Shown here: positions 31,767-41,376 of the stretch, piece after piece
How positions within the stretch are numbered: position 1 is the stretch's first letter
Layout of the letters: each line of letters opens with the position of its first letter
Assembly: GCA_015056385.1 (NCBI GenBank)
Contig: SVGI01000005.1
Span: 1-44,985, forward strand
Direction: 5' to 3'
Length of the DNA: 44,985 nt
Source of the DNA: Clostridiales bacterium
GTDB lineage: Bacteria; Bacillota; Clostridia; HGM11327
The notes under the pieces: model-generated
The model's input: the letters and a program-made list of their open reading frames with translations, nothing else
Databases searched by the model: none
Told to the model about the DNA's origin: nothing
Translations under genes and position numbers: made by a program

Positions 31767-34682
31767 ATGAAATTAATAAAAAAGGTCGTTACGTTTATAC
31801 TTGTAACAGCTACACTGCTTGTTTCAACGTCATTCAGCGTACCCAAATCAAGTGTATTTGCGTCTATTGACCCGTTTATATCTGTTCGCTTATCAACTAT
31901 GAGGAATATCTCCTCCATTAAGATAAACGTAAGCGGAAGCTATTTCATTCCTGAAAGGGATAATGCGGCTATTTCCCGCGGACAGTACACAATTTCCATA
32001 AGTAAGAACAAAATATACCTTACCTCAAAATCAGGTACGTCATATTGTCTGGATAAATCCTTTACGTTAAGGGCTGAGGGTGTATCACTGAATAACTATA
32101 TATCCGTAAGTAACCCCTCTTACGGTACGTGCAAATATACCGGGGATATGAAAATATCCATCGAGGATAAAAAGCTTGCGTTCATAAACACTCTTCACAT
32201 TGAGCATTATCTTATGGGTGTGGTTCCCTATGAAATGAGCGAGGCACAGGCTGTTGAATCATTAAAGGTACAGGCTATTGTTGCAAGAACATATGCCATG
32301 AGAATTATGGAGGCCAACAGGGATAACGAGTATCACGTTGTTGACACCACCTCAAACCAGGTCTATAAGGGATATAACTCCACAAGAAAAAAATCAATTC
32401 AGGCTGTAAAGGATACAGACGGCATTATTTTAATGTACAACGATAAAATCGCAAAAACCTATTACAGTGAGTCAAACGGAGGCATAACAGAGTCTATTTC
32501 CTCGGCATGGGGCGGCGGAGATAACGTTTCTGTTATACGCGAGGACCCCTTCGACAAGCATTCCTCTGTTGTAAGAAGGCTTAGTAAAACAGATATTTCA
32601 GACAGTGATGCCGCAACGTTCAAATCCGCTGCAAAAAAAGCTGTTGAGGCAATGGGGTATCTTTATGATTCCGTGGAAATTGTAAGCATCAATAAAATTA
32701 CACCTGTTTTCAAATCCGAGCCTACGTCCTTAAGCCAATCAAAGCGCAGAACAGACAAGCTTATTATTACTCTGACGGTAAAAGCCAAGGCAGACAGTTC
32801 AAAAAAACAGACTGTATCCCCAAACAATGATGGATACGCAACGTTCAGCGTTGATATATCGTCTACACGGGGAGATAGCCTTCGCTGGTTCTTTTCATTC
32901 TCATTACCCAGCGCTTTATTCACCGTGCAGGATAACGGCAATGAATTTGTATTTACTGCGTACGGAAACGGACACGCGGTAGGCTTAAGCCAGAGCGGAA
33001 CATATGCAAGAGTTAAGGCAGGGCAGAATTTTATGCAGATATTGGAATTCTACTTCCCTAAGGCAAAGCTGTCCAAAATGGAATACACCCCTATAAAGGA
33101 CAGTATTGCGGCATCAGGTGTAAGCGGTGATGAAATGTCCCAGCTTTCAATATTCGAAATTCCTTACAATGCAATAATCTATACAGATTCATACATTGAC
33201 GTATATTCCGGTGCAGGCATACTTTACGAGCGTACAGAAAAGCTTTATAACGGTACGTATATAACCGTATTAGGTGAAAGCAAGGGCTGGTATCATATTT
33301 TTACCGAGGATATAAGAGGCTACGTAAAAAAGGACTGTGTATTTATGCAGGATATGCAATCCCCCATAACGCAGGTACCCGACGTTAATTCCGGAAACAC
33401 ATTTTACATTATAGCCACAGCCACACACGAATTCGGGCTTAACGTGAGAAACACTCCCGAAATAAACGATATAAACAAAATCGGATTGCTTTCCTGCGGT
33501 GAAAAGTTTATGGTGATAGATAAAATATCAGATGAATGGTATTCCATTTATTACGGTGGAACAGTAGGATATGTAAACGCCCAATACGTTGAAATTTCAG
33601 AGGAATCCTATTCTATAATCAACAAGTATGCGACCGTAAGCGTTTCTCTTGCCACCATACATTCATGCGCAGACAACAGCGCAAGCGCCGTAATAGGCAA
33701 GCTTTACAAGGGTAGCATAATAACCGTTATAGCCTCTGAAAACAATGGCTGGTATAAGATATTACACAACAACGGAATTGCGTATATATCCGAAAAATAC
33801 GTAAAGCTTTCAGATATAACACCCAGTAACGAAAGCTTCTACACAGTAAATGACGGCGGCGCATATATCTATTCCGAGCCCAATACAGATGCAATTCGCG
33901 ATACTATGATTTCGGGTGAAGAAAAGATAACGGGTGTTGTAAAGCAAAACGGATGGGTAAGCGTTACTTATAATGGCGAAAACGTTTTCCTTAGGGCATG
34001 CGACGTAACAGTTGTAATAAAAGACGGCAGTATCGAAAACAACAAGCATACAGAGTTTAAGGTAATAAACAGATACGGTATTGTTGAGTGCGAGGTGCTT
34101 AACGTAAGAAGCTCCGCATCATCAAACGATAACAATATAATCGGACATTTATTTTCAGGAGATAAGGTTTTTATAGACAGCATATCCTCCCAGTGGTGCA
34201 CGATAATATACAAGAATAAGGTTGCCTACGTTGACGCAAGCCACATTAAGTTCTCCGAAATAAAAATTGATATTCCCTTTGTAGAGGCTAAAAAGGATAT
34301 TAGCACTCTCCTTGGTGCAACAAGCACCTCACAGCACGTATCAGCAATAAAGAAAGGTGATAAATATCAGCTTTTGGGAGCGTTGGGAGGCTGCTACCGC
34401 ATAAGCTTTAACAATCAGCTTTGCTACGTTTCAACACAGGATACCGTTGTTAAAAACGAAACAATAACCGTTATACCCTCTATCTCAAAGGTACGCATTG
34501 TTGTTTCCGCATTGAACGTAAGGCAGGGCATGTCCTCCGATACACAGTGTGTTGGCGTATTACAGCTGGGCGACATTGCAAGTATTACAAACGTATTCAA
34601 CGGATGGTATGAAATAAGCTATGAGAGCAACGGTAATATAATCTGCGGATATATTGACACAAGCTACGCGGTAATTGAGTAA
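31767..34682 (+). CDS. Secreted SpoIID/LytB-domain protein with seven SH3-like repeats
   Basis: The protein has 971 residues from the ATG after AGAAAGGG; a TTG one codon earlier is possible. A signal peptide covers about 1-32 (basic start, hydrophobic core, FAS). The SpoIID domain (about 105-435) carries MGVVPYEMSEA, LKVQAIVARTYA, YYSESNGG and GNGHAVGLSQSGTYAR; SpoIID proteins are lytic transglycosylases that cut denuded glycan. From about 470 to the end come seven bacterial SH3-like units (about 470-528, 550-612, 620-680, 691-750, 769-832, 838-895, 909-971), each with a GWY/EWY-type turn and YV-x-x-YV end; such domains bind cell wall. Classical sporulation SpoIID is about 340 aa without SH3 units, so this is more likely a general wall remodelling enzyme. 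Confidence 0.92.
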   Translation: MKLIKKVVTFILVTATLLVSTSFSVPKSSVFASIDPFISVRLSTMRNISSIKINVSGSYFIPERDNAAISRGQYTISISKNKIYLTSKSGTSYCLDKSFTLRAEGVSLNNYISVSNPSYGTCKYTGDMKISIEDKKLAFINTLHIEHYLMGVVPYEMSEAQAVESLKVQAIVARTYAMRIMEANRDNEYHVVDTTSNQVYKGYNSTRKKSIQAVKDTDGIILMYNDKIAKTYYSESNGGITESISSAWGGGDNVSVIREDPFDKHSSVVRRLSKTDISDSDAATFKSAAKKAVEAMGYLYDSVEIVSINKITPVFKSEPTSLSQSKRRTDKLIITLTVKAKADSSKKQTVSPNNDGYATFSVDISSTRGDSLRWFFSFSLPSALFTVQDNGNEFVFTAYGNGHAVGLSQSGTYARVKAGQNFMQILEFYFPKAKLSKMEYTPIKDSIAASGVSGDEMSQLSIFEIPYNAIIYTDSYIDVYSGAGILYERTEKLYNGTYITVLGESKGWYHIFTEDIRGYVKKDCVFMQDMQSPITQVPDVNSGNTFYIIATATHEFGLNVRNTPEINDINKIGLLSCGEKFMVIDKISDEWYSIYYGGTVGYVNAQYVEISEESYSIINKYATVSVSLATIHSCADNSASAVIGKLYKGSIITVIASENNGWYKILHNNGIAYISEKYVKLSDITPSNESFYTVNDGGAYIYSEPNTDAIRDTMISGEEKITGVVKQNGWVSVTYNGENVFLRACDVTVVIKDGSIENNKHTEFKVINRYGIVECEVLNVRSSASSNDNNIIGHLFSGDKVFIDSISSQWCTIIYKNKVAYVDASHIKFSEIKIDIPFVEAKKDISTLLGATSTSQHVSAIKKGDKYQLLGALGGCYRISFNNQLCYVSTQDTVVKNETITVIPSISKVRIVVSALNVRQGMSSDTQCVGVLQLGDIASITNVFNGWYEISYESNGNIICGYIDTSYAVIE

Positions 34683-34695
34683 TAACAAACATTCA

Positions 34696-34725
34696 GAAGA
34701 GGCGTTATGCTTCTTCTTTTTTTTT
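34696..34725 (+). terminator. Terminator after the SpoIID/SH3 gene
   Basis: GAAGAGGC pairs with GCTTCTTC across GTTAT, followed by nine Ts. Confidence 0.8.
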
Positions 34726-34726
34726 A

Positions 34727-34755
34727 TTGAATTTTTGCATTTTTTCCTATATAAT
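34727..34755 (+). promoter_or_regulatory. Promoter of nagA
   Basis: TTGAAT (34727-34732), 17 bases, TATAAT (34750-34755), directly after the preceding terminator. Confidence 0.65.
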
Positions 34756-34790
34756 ATTACAATGAATTACTTATAACGAGGAAATATCGT

Positions 34791-35954
34791 ATGGATTTAT
34801 ATATAAAAGGCGCCAAAATATTCAATGAGGATTTTGAGCTTGTGGAAGGTGATATAGCCGTGGAAAACGGAATTATAAGCGCAATATACACCGATAATAA
34901 GCCTTCTGTCTGCGAGAGTGATTGCCGTATTTTAGACTTTACGGGTAATGACGCAATTATATCCCCCGGATTTATTGATATGCATATTCACGGCTTTAAG
35001 GGAGGAGATTCCTCAAACGGAATTGAGGAGGAATTAAGAACAATGGCGCGAGGGCTTATAAAGCACGGCGTTACGTCCTTCTGCCCTACTACAATGACAC
35101 TCCCCCTTGAAAGGCTTAAGGAGGTAATGGCTGTTATTTCCGAAGTTATTGATAAGGATGATATTTATGACGGCGCTTACGTTAACGGTATATATATGGA
35201 GGGTCCTTATTTTTCAGCTGGTAAAATAGGCGCGCAAAACCCCCAATATATTACCTCACCCGATTTTAACAGCTTTCTGGATTTATATAATTCTACAAAC
35301 AAGGCTATCAAGGTTGTGGCTATTGCACCTGAAATAGACGGTGCTACTGAATTTATTAAAAAAGCATCTAAGCTTTGCACTATATCCCTTGCGCATACAT
35401 CAGCAAGCTATGAAACGATTATGGCTTCATTTGATGCAGGAATATCCCACGCAACTCATTTGTACAACGCTATGTCATCCTTTTCTCACCGCGAGCCCGG
35501 TGCCGTAGGCGCCGTGCTTGATTACAAAAAGGCCTCCGCAGAGCTTATATGCGACGGACATCACGTACATCCGGCGGCATTAAGGCTTGCATTTAGCGTC
35601 CTTGGTGAAAACAATACCGTTATAGTTTCCGATGCAATGTCAGGTGCAGATATGCCAGACGGAGAATATTCACTTGGTGGCCTTGGCGTTACAATAGGTG
35701 GCGGCGTGGCAAGAATAGCCAACGGCGCATTGGCAGGCTCCATATCAAACCTTCATACAGAGGTTAAAAACGCCCTCAATTTTGGCATTCCGCTAAAGCA
35801 GGTAATAAAGTCTGTTACTATTAATCCTGCAAAAAAGCTTGGTATAGCTCATTTAACAGGAAGCATAAAGGAGGGTAAATACTCTGACCTTACGGTGCTT
35901 GATAAAAATATGGAAATTATTTCCGTTATTGCAAAAGGCCGTATAATAATCTAA
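34791..35954 (+). CDS. nagA: N-acetylglucosamine-6-phosphate deacetylase
   Basis: This 387-residue amidohydrolase removes acetate from GlcNAc-6-phosphate, the first step in using or recycling amino sugar. Family marks are PGFIDMHIHGFKGGD (metal-binding HxH), YMEGPYFS (the conserved metal-site glutamate), AHTSASYE and THLYNAMS (metal-site histidines), ICDGHHVHP and VSDAMSGAD (the catalytic aspartate). All are present. GAGGAA precedes the ATG. There is no nagB or transporter next to it; with the wall hydrolases nearby, recycling of peptidoglycan sugar is a reasonable inference. Confidence 0.95.
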   Translation: MDLYIKGAKIFNEDFELVEGDIAVENGIISAIYTDNKPSVCESDCRILDFTGNDAIISPGFIDMHIHGFKGGDSSNGIEEELRTMARGLIKHGVTSFCPTTMTLPLERLKEVMAVISEVIDKDDIYDGAYVNGIYMEGPYFSAGKIGAQNPQYITSPDFNSFLDLYNSTNKAIKVVAIAPEIDGATEFIKKASKLCTISLAHTSASYETIMASFDAGISHATHLYNAMSSFSHREPGAVGAVLDYKKASAELICDGHHVHPAALRLAFSVLGENNTVIVSDAMSGADMPDGEYSLGGLGVTIGGGVARIANGALAGSISNLHTEVKNALNFGIPLKQVIKSVTINPAKKLGIAHLTGSIKEGKYSDLTVLDKNMEIISVIAKGRIII

Positions 35955-35981
35955 AATCCCCCAAAATATATTATTAACAAC

Positions 35982-36022
35982 AAAGCCGACAGAATCATAA
36001 ATGCGTGATTTTGTCGGTTTTT
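35982..36022 (+). terminator. Terminator after nagA
   Basis: AAGCCGACA...TGTCGGTTTTT with an inner AATCA/TGATT stem. Confidence 0.75.
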
Positions 36023-36037
36023 GCCGTACGATTTGAA

Positions 36038-36066
36038 TTGACATCTATTAAGTCAAAGTATATAAT
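36038..36066 (+). promoter_or_regulatory. Consensus promoter of the small cysteine protein gene
   Basis: TTGACA (36038-36043), 17 bases, TATAAT (36061-36066): perfect hexamers and spacing. Confidence 0.75.
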
Positions 36067-36098
36067 CAGCTTACTAAGTCATTTAACAAGGGGATAAA

Positions 36099-36464
36099 AT
36101 GAAAGATATTTTATTTGATGATTTTCAAAATTCTGTAAGCGAGCTTATGTTAAGGCACAAAAGCATATTAGATATAACCTCCAAAATGCAAGAAGCGAAC
36201 GCCCGTATTCAAAGGGCGTTCGCTAAGGCTGTTACTCAATGCGGATGTATAAGCATTGAAGCAAATAAGGATAACCTATACCTATCACCAGACCATATAA
36301 AGGGTACACTTTGCAAGGAATGCAGAGATACACTTGAAAAGGAAATAGGAAACTATTTATTCTATCTGATGGGCTTTATGAACTCAACGGATATAAACTG
36401 CTATGACGTTCTCATAAAGGAGATACAGCATATCAATTTGCTCAACAAATTCAATATCGGATGA
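36099..36464 (+). CDS. Small conserved clostridial protein, all-helical, with CGC and CxxC cysteines
   Basis: The protein has 121 residues with AAGGGGA before the ATG. I recognise the pattern (FQNSVSELMLRHKSILDI... QCGCISIEA... LCKECRDTLEKEIGNYLFYL) from many Clostridia, where databases often call it DUF1573 domain-containing; the function is unknown. The EIGNYLFYLMGF segment resembles the core helix of MazG-like pyrophosphatases, but the metal-binding acidic pattern is incomplete, so this is weak. Four cysteines (CGC and CxxC) could bind zinc. A perfect 11-bp hairpin lies within the reading frame (36194-36224). The stop is 1 base from the convergent radA stop. Confidence 0.8.
   Translation: MKDILFDDFQNSVSELMLRHKSILDITSKMQEANARIQRAFAKAVTQCGCISIEANKDNLYLSPDHIKGTLCKECRDTLEKEIGNYLFYLMGFMNSTDINCYDVLIKEIQHINLLNKFNIG
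36194..36224 (+). other. Strong hairpin inside the small cysteine protein gene
   Basis: AGCGAACGCCC (36194-36204) pairs perfectly with GGGCGTTCGCT (36214-36224) around a 9-base loop. No T-run follows, so it is not a standard terminator. Confidence 0.7.
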
Positions 36465-36465
36465 T

Positions 36466-37827
36466 TTACTGCGCTACAAATTCAAGGGCCTGAAGAATAT
36501 TTGCAACCTCTATAATATTTACACCGAGATTTTCTGCGAGATTTTTATCCACACTGCCGCTTGCAACAATAATATTGTTATATCCTATTCTTGCGGCCTC
36601 CGAAATTCTTTTCTCGGTGTATGTAACGCTTCTTACCTCGCCGGAAAGCCCCACCTCACCGAATGCAACCGTATTTTTCGGCATAGGAACAGATTTGTAG
36701 TTGCTGTATATTGCAAGGGCTACTGCCAGATCACAGGCAGGCTCCGTGATTTTAAGCCCGCCCGTAAGGCTGACATATATATCCTTATTGGAAATATCAA
36801 GACCAAGCCTTTTTTGCAATACAGCCGTTATCATTGATATTCTATTGAAATCAAGGCCTGAAACGCTGCTTTTGGGGTAATTGTACGATGATGTTACCAC
36901 AAGGGACTGCACCTCTGCAAGCAACGCTCTACTTCCGTTTACAGAGCATGTTACAACAGTTCCGGGAACAGGTATCTCCCTTTTCTGTACGAACAATTCA
37001 GAGGGATTAGTGATTTCCACAAGGCCCTTATCACGCATTTCAAACATTGCAATTTCATTTGTGGAGCCAAATCTGTTTTTTACGCTTCTTAAAATTCTGT
37101 ACGCGTAATCGCCGTCTCCTTCGAAATACAGTACGGTATCAACCATGTGCTCAAGCACCTTGGGGCCGGCAATAGCGCCGTCCTTTGTAACGTGGCCTAC
37201 AACAAAAACGCTTACGCCCTTTTCCTTTGCCAGGGACATAAGAGCTGTGGTTGCCTCTCTTACCTGAGAAATACTTCCGGGGACAGACTGTATATCACGC
37301 TTATACATTGTCTGGATAGAATCTATTATAACAAAGTCGTACCCGCTTGATGCAGTATTAAGTACAGTATCAAGATCCGTTTCCGACATAACGTAAACGC
37401 TGTCTGATGAAACACCAAGGCGCGTTGCCCTTAATTTTATCTGGGATAAGGATTCCTCACCCGAAACGTAAAGCACCTTTTTACGGTTAGCAGTAAGGCT
37501 TTTGCTTATCTGCAGGAGGAGTGTGGATTTACCTATGCCGGGATCACCGCCGATAAGTATAAGGGAGCCCTTTACAACGCCTCCGCCAAGAACTCTGTCA
37601 AGCTCGTTCATGCCTGTTTTACAACGTATGGAATCATCAGGCGTAATTCCTGACAGCGGCTTTATTTCACCGATACCGGAAAGTCCGCGTTTCTTTTCCT
37701 GTGTAAGCTCCGGAAGCTGTGTTTTTACGTCAAACGAGCTCCAGCTTTCGCAATCGGGGCAACGGCCAAGCTTTGTTTGTGATACATAGCCGCATTCCCT
37801 GCATATATAAACTGTTTTTTTCTTCAT
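36466..37827 (-). CDS. radA: DNA repair protein RadA
   Basis: This 453-residue protein has the N-terminal zinc finger (C9, C12, C23, C26), the RecA-like Walker A GGDPGIGKST, the RadA-specific KNRFGSTNE and a C-terminal Lon-protease-like domain (FGEVGLSGEVR). It drives branch migration in recombination repair. AAAGGT precedes the ATG. It follows clpC by about 30 bases on the same strand, the usual order in Bacillota, so it is probably in the CtsR-controlled transcript. Confidence 0.97.
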   Translation of the reverse strand: MKKKTVYICRECGYVSQTKLGRCPDCESWSSFDVKTQLPELTQEKKRGLSGIGEIKPLSGITPDDSIRCKTGMNELDRVLGGGVVKGSLILIGGDPGIGKSTLLLQISKSLTANRKKVLYVSGEESLSQIKLRATRLGVSSDSVYVMSETDLDTVLNTASSGYDFVIIDSIQTMYKRDIQSVPGSISQVREATTALMSLAKEKGVSVFVVGHVTKDGAIAGPKVLEHMVDTVLYFEGDGDYAYRILRSVKNRFGSTNEIAMFEMRDKGLVEITNPSELFVQKREIPVPGTVVTCSVNGSRALLAEVQSLVVTSSYNYPKSSVSGLDFNRISMITAVLQKRLGLDISNKDIYVSLTGGLKITEPACDLAVALAIYSNYKSVPMPKNTVAFGEVGLSGEVRSVTYTEKRISEAARIGYNNIIVASGSVDKNLAENLGVNIIEVANILQALEFVAQ

Positions 37828-37857
37828 AAATGTACCTTTTGTTTTCTAACAAGTGTT

Positions 37858-40305
37858 TTAAGCATGTACGCACTGCTTTACAGACGATACCTTGAATTCA
37901 CAGTCCTCAACCGAGATAAGATATTCCATTCCAAAGGATGAGCCATCATCCTTAAGTATCATTTCTGCCAATTTATCCTCAATAACTCGTTGTATCATAC
38001 GCTTAAGGGGACGCGCGCCATACTCAGCATCATAGCCTCTGTCTGCAAGAAGGCGGCACGCCTCATCTGTAACGCTGAGTGTAATACCGTTCTCTTTCAA
38101 GCGTTCGATCTGCTGTTTGATAAGGAGCTCTACTATACGAACAGCCTCATTCTTGTCAAGACGCTTGAATACTATAATATCATCAACACGGTTTATAAAT
38201 TCGGGGCGGAACAGCTTTTTAACCTCATCCATCATTTTTTCCTTCATGGATTCGTATTCCCTTACATCCTCATTACCTCCGCCAAAGCCTATGGAGCTTT
38301 GCTTCCTTACGGAATGAGCGCCTACGTTACTCGTAAGAACTATTACGGTATTTCTGAAATTAACCGTTCTTCCCTGTGAATCTGTAAGTCTGCCATCATC
38401 CAATATCTGCAAAAGAATATTGAATACGTCGGGATGCGCCTTTTCTATTTCATCAAAAAGTATAACGGAATAGGGCTTTCTTCTTACTCTTTCCGTAAGC
38501 TGACCGCCATCCTCAAAGCCAACGTATCCGGGAGGAGAGCCTACAAGCTTCGAAACGGAATGCATTTCCATATACTCGCTCATATCAATTCTTATCATAG
38601 AATCCTCATCGCCGAAAAGAGCCTCTGCTAAGGCCTTACAAAGCTCGGTTTTGCCAACGCCTGTGGGGCCTAAAAATATAAATGAGCCTATGGGACGCTT
38701 TGGATCCCCTATGCCGGCACGGGACCTTCTGATTGCCTTTGATATAGCCGTTACAGCTTCATCCTGGCCTATAACACGCTTGTGAAGTATGCTTTCCATA
38801 TTCAAAAGACGGTCTCTTTCGGTTTCCGTAAGCCTGTTGAGAGGTATGCCTGTCCATCCTGCTATAACCTCAGCTACATCGTTTTTGGTAAGCTTAAGGG
38901 ATGAGGAATCGTTTGCATGGCGCCACTCAAGCATCATATCCTCAATACACTTTCTTATCTTCTTTTCTTCATCGCGTACTGTTGCCGCCTTTTCGAAATT
39001 CTGATTGCTTACAGCCTCTTCCTTTTCCTTGTTCAGCACTGCAAGCCGTTCCTCAAGCTCCTTTATGTCGGGCGGAGCAATACGAGACCTTATTCTTATA
39101 CGGGATGCCGCCTCATCAATAACGTCGATAGCCTTATCAGGGAGAAAACGGTCTGAAATATACCTGTTTGTAAGCATTACAGCCGCCTCTATGGCATCAT
39201 CGCCTATGCTAACCTTATGATGCACCTCGTATTTATCCCTTAAGCCCTTGAGTATTTCAACGGTCTGCAGACACGTAGGCTCACCTACCATTACGGGCTG
39301 GAAGCGCCTTTCAAGTGCAGCATCCTTTTCGATATGCTTTTTATATTCGGAAATAGTTGTAGCGCCTACCGTCTGGATTTCTCCCTTTGAAAGGGACGGC
39401 TTTAATATATTTGCCGCATCTATTGCGCCCTCTGCCGCACCTGCGCCTATAAGGGTGTGTATTTCATCTATAAAGAGAATAATATTGCCTGCCGAACGGA
39501 TTTCGTCAAGTATGATCTTCATTCTCTCCTCGAACTCTCCCCTATACTTTGTCCCCGCTATAAGGGAGCCCATTTCAAGTGATATAATGCGCTTATCCTT
39601 GACTATATCGGGTACGTTTCCCTCTGCAATTACCTGTGCGAGACCCTCTGCAACAGCCGTTTTACCTACACCGGGCTCACCTATAAGCACAGGATTATTT
39701 TTTGTACGGCGGCAAAGTATCTGTATAACCCTCTCTATTTCCTTTTCTCTGCCTACAACAGGGTCAAGCTTACCCTTAAGGGCCATTTGGGTAAGATCCT
39801 TGCTGTATTTGGAAAGCTGCCTTGTTTTCTGGTTACTCTTATCCTCGTTTTCGTTATTTACAGGCGCACCTTCGGAAAAAAGGCTCATAATCTCGTCAAG
39901 AAGCATATCAGGATCTACCTTGAGATCTGAAATACATTTGGCAACAAAGCCCTCCCTTTCGGATAAAAGGGCAAGTGCAATATGCTCTGCGCCTACGTAT
40001 TTATGGGAAAGCCTTTGAGCCTCATCAACGCTGTGCTGAAGTATTCTTTTTGCGCCGGGGGTATATGAGATTATATTTGCAAATGTTGCATTGGGCACCT
40101 TTGCGTTTCTGGCAATATAATCCCTTACTGCGTCCAGGCTTAAGCCTGCATTTGTAAACACATATTTTACGTTACAATCATCGTACATCAGGCCTAAAAG
40201 TATATGCTCAGGGGCAATATAGTTTTGCTTTAGTACCTTCGCCTCCTCGGCGGCATGGGCCAAAACCATTTTTGCACTTTCTGTCATAAAATTAAATATA
40301 TCCAC
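37858..40305 (-). CDS. clpC: ClpC-type AAA+ protease ATPase
   Basis: This 815-residue Hsp100 unfoldase has an N-domain (about 1-145, two repeats), the first AAA module with GEPGVGKTA, a UVR-containing middle domain (about 415-450, EKEEAVSNQNFEKAATVRDEE) and the second AAA module with GPTGVGKTE. It feeds arginine-phosphorylated proteins to ClpP. The start is a GTG after GGAG (MDIFNFMTESAK). It is fourth in ctsR-mcsA-mcsB-clpC. No clpP is in the window. Confidence 0.97.
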   Translation of the reverse strand: MDIFNFMTESAKMVLAHAAEEAKVLKQNYIAPEHILLGLMYDDCNVKYVFTNAGLSLDAVRDYIARNAKVPNATFANIISYTPGAKRILQHSVDEAQRLSHKYVGAEHIALALLSEREGFVAKCISDLKVDPDMLLDEIMSLFSEGAPVNNENEDKSNQKTRQLSKYSKDLTQMALKGKLDPVVGREKEIERVIQILCRRTKNNPVLIGEPGVGKTAVAEGLAQVIAEGNVPDIVKDKRIISLEMGSLIAGTKYRGEFEERMKIILDEIRSAGNIILFIDEIHTLIGAGAAEGAIDAANILKPSLSKGEIQTVGATTISEYKKHIEKDAALERRFQPVMVGEPTCLQTVEILKGLRDKYEVHHKVSIGDDAIEAAVMLTNRYISDRFLPDKAIDVIDEAASRIRIRSRIAPPDIKELEERLAVLNKEKEEAVSNQNFEKAATVRDEEKKIRKCIEDMMLEWRHANDSSSLKLTKNDVAEVIAGWTGIPLNRLTETERDRLLNMESILHKRVIGQDEAVTAISKAIRRSRAGIGDPKRPIGSFIFLGPTGVGKTELCKALAEALFGDEDSMIRIDMSEYMEMHSVSKLVGSPPGYVGFEDGGQLTERVRRKPYSVILFDEIEKAHPDVFNILLQILDDGRLTDSQGRTVNFRNTVIVLTSNVGAHSVRKQSSIGFGGGNEDVREYESMKEKMMDEVKKLFRPEFINRVDDIIVFKRLDKNEAVRIVELLIKQQIERLKENGITLSVTDEACRLLADRGYDAEYGARPLKRMIQRVIEDKLAEMILKDDGSSFGMEYLISVEDCEFKVSSVKQCVHA

Positions 40306-40329
40306 TTTATTTCTCCTGTTTAAGCTGCA

Positions 40330-41376
40330 TTAAAGCATTTCCTTTGCGTACGGGGCAAATTCTTCTCTTAAAATTCTTGCTCTGATAATATTCGGATCGC
40401 TTTCCTCAAGAGAGTTCACCCTGTAATAATTACCGATATATCCGTTCTGGGCATGTAACAGTATTTCGTTTAACGAAAGGTAATCAACGTTATTTATTAT
40501 ACCTACGGATACACCGAACCTTACGTTTGAAAAATGACCTATAAATTCATCAAAGGGCATTGTATAGGAAAAAGCAAGGCTACCCACGGAGCGCATTACG
40601 GCATCCTTTAATTCATTTCTGGAATTACCTATACATTTCGATTGGGCATCCCTTTCCAACTGGGATATCCACTGTACAGCAGAGGTAACCGTATCCTTTA
40701 TTTCCTCCTCGGTAACTCCCAAGGTGTATTTATTACCGATTCTGTAAAAGGGGTCTGTATAGCTGTTGCTGTTTGTATGTCCGTTAAGGCCTCTTATAAT
40801 CATACCCTGCTGCTTCAAGGTTTCAAACGCCTTTGAAAGGCCCTCTCTCTTAAGTGCAGGCAAATGCACCAAAACCTCCGCCCTCATACCTGTACCAAGG
40901 TTTGTGGGGGATGCTGTGAGATATCCAAGCTGAGTATCATATGCCATAGGAATATTTTCCTCTATAACATCGTCCAGGCTCATAACGTAGTCATACACCT
41001 TATCAAGAGCAAGGCCGGGCCATAAGCCCTGTATTCTTATATGATCCTCCTCGTTTACCATTACGGATACTCTTTCAGCTACGTCTATAAACACCCCGGC
41101 AGGACGCTTTGAATCCATAAGCCTTCCGCTTATTAACTGCTTATCAAGCAAACGCCCCACAAGAATTTTATCCGCCTTACCCATATGAGTAAACGTAAAA
41201 TCCTTGAGAAACGGAATTCCCCTGTCGAACACCTCCATAACACGCGTAAGAACAGCCTCGGACTGCTCTGCAGTTTGCTTTTCAGGAAAAAACAGACCGC
41301 TAACGTTTCTTGCAAGGCGTATTCTGGAATTTATTATAACGTCATTATTTATTGCATCCTCATTTATCCAGCTCAC
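40330..41376 (-). CDS. mcsB: Protein arginine kinase McsB
   Basis: The protein has 348 residues from a GTG overlapping the mcsA stop (GTGA), with GGGGAGG upstream. It has the phosphagen-kinase fold: SRIRLARN near the N-terminus, IMVNEEDH-like VMVNEEDHIRIQ (catalytic glutamate) and the C-terminal RARILREEF, in which arginines bind the phosphoarginine degron. McsB tags misfolded proteins, and CtsR itself, on arginine for ClpCP degradation, with McsA as activator. Confidence 0.96.
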   Translation of the reverse strand: MSWINEDAINNDVIINSRIRLARNVSGLFFPEKQTAEQSEAVLTRVMEVFDRGIPFLKDFTFTHMGKADKILVGRLLDKQLISGRLMDSKRPAGVFIDVAERVSVMVNEEDHIRIQGLWPGLALDKVYDYVMSLDDVIEENIPMAYDTQLGYLTASPTNLGTGMRAEVLVHLPALKREGLSKAFETLKQQGMIIRGLNGHTNSNSYTDPFYRIGNKYTLGVTEEEIKDTVTSAVQWISQLERDAQSKCIGNSRNELKDAVMRSVGSLAFSYTMPFDEFIGHFSNVRFGVSVGIINNVDYLSLNEILLHAQNGYIGNYYRVNSLEESDPNIIRARILREEFAPYAKEML

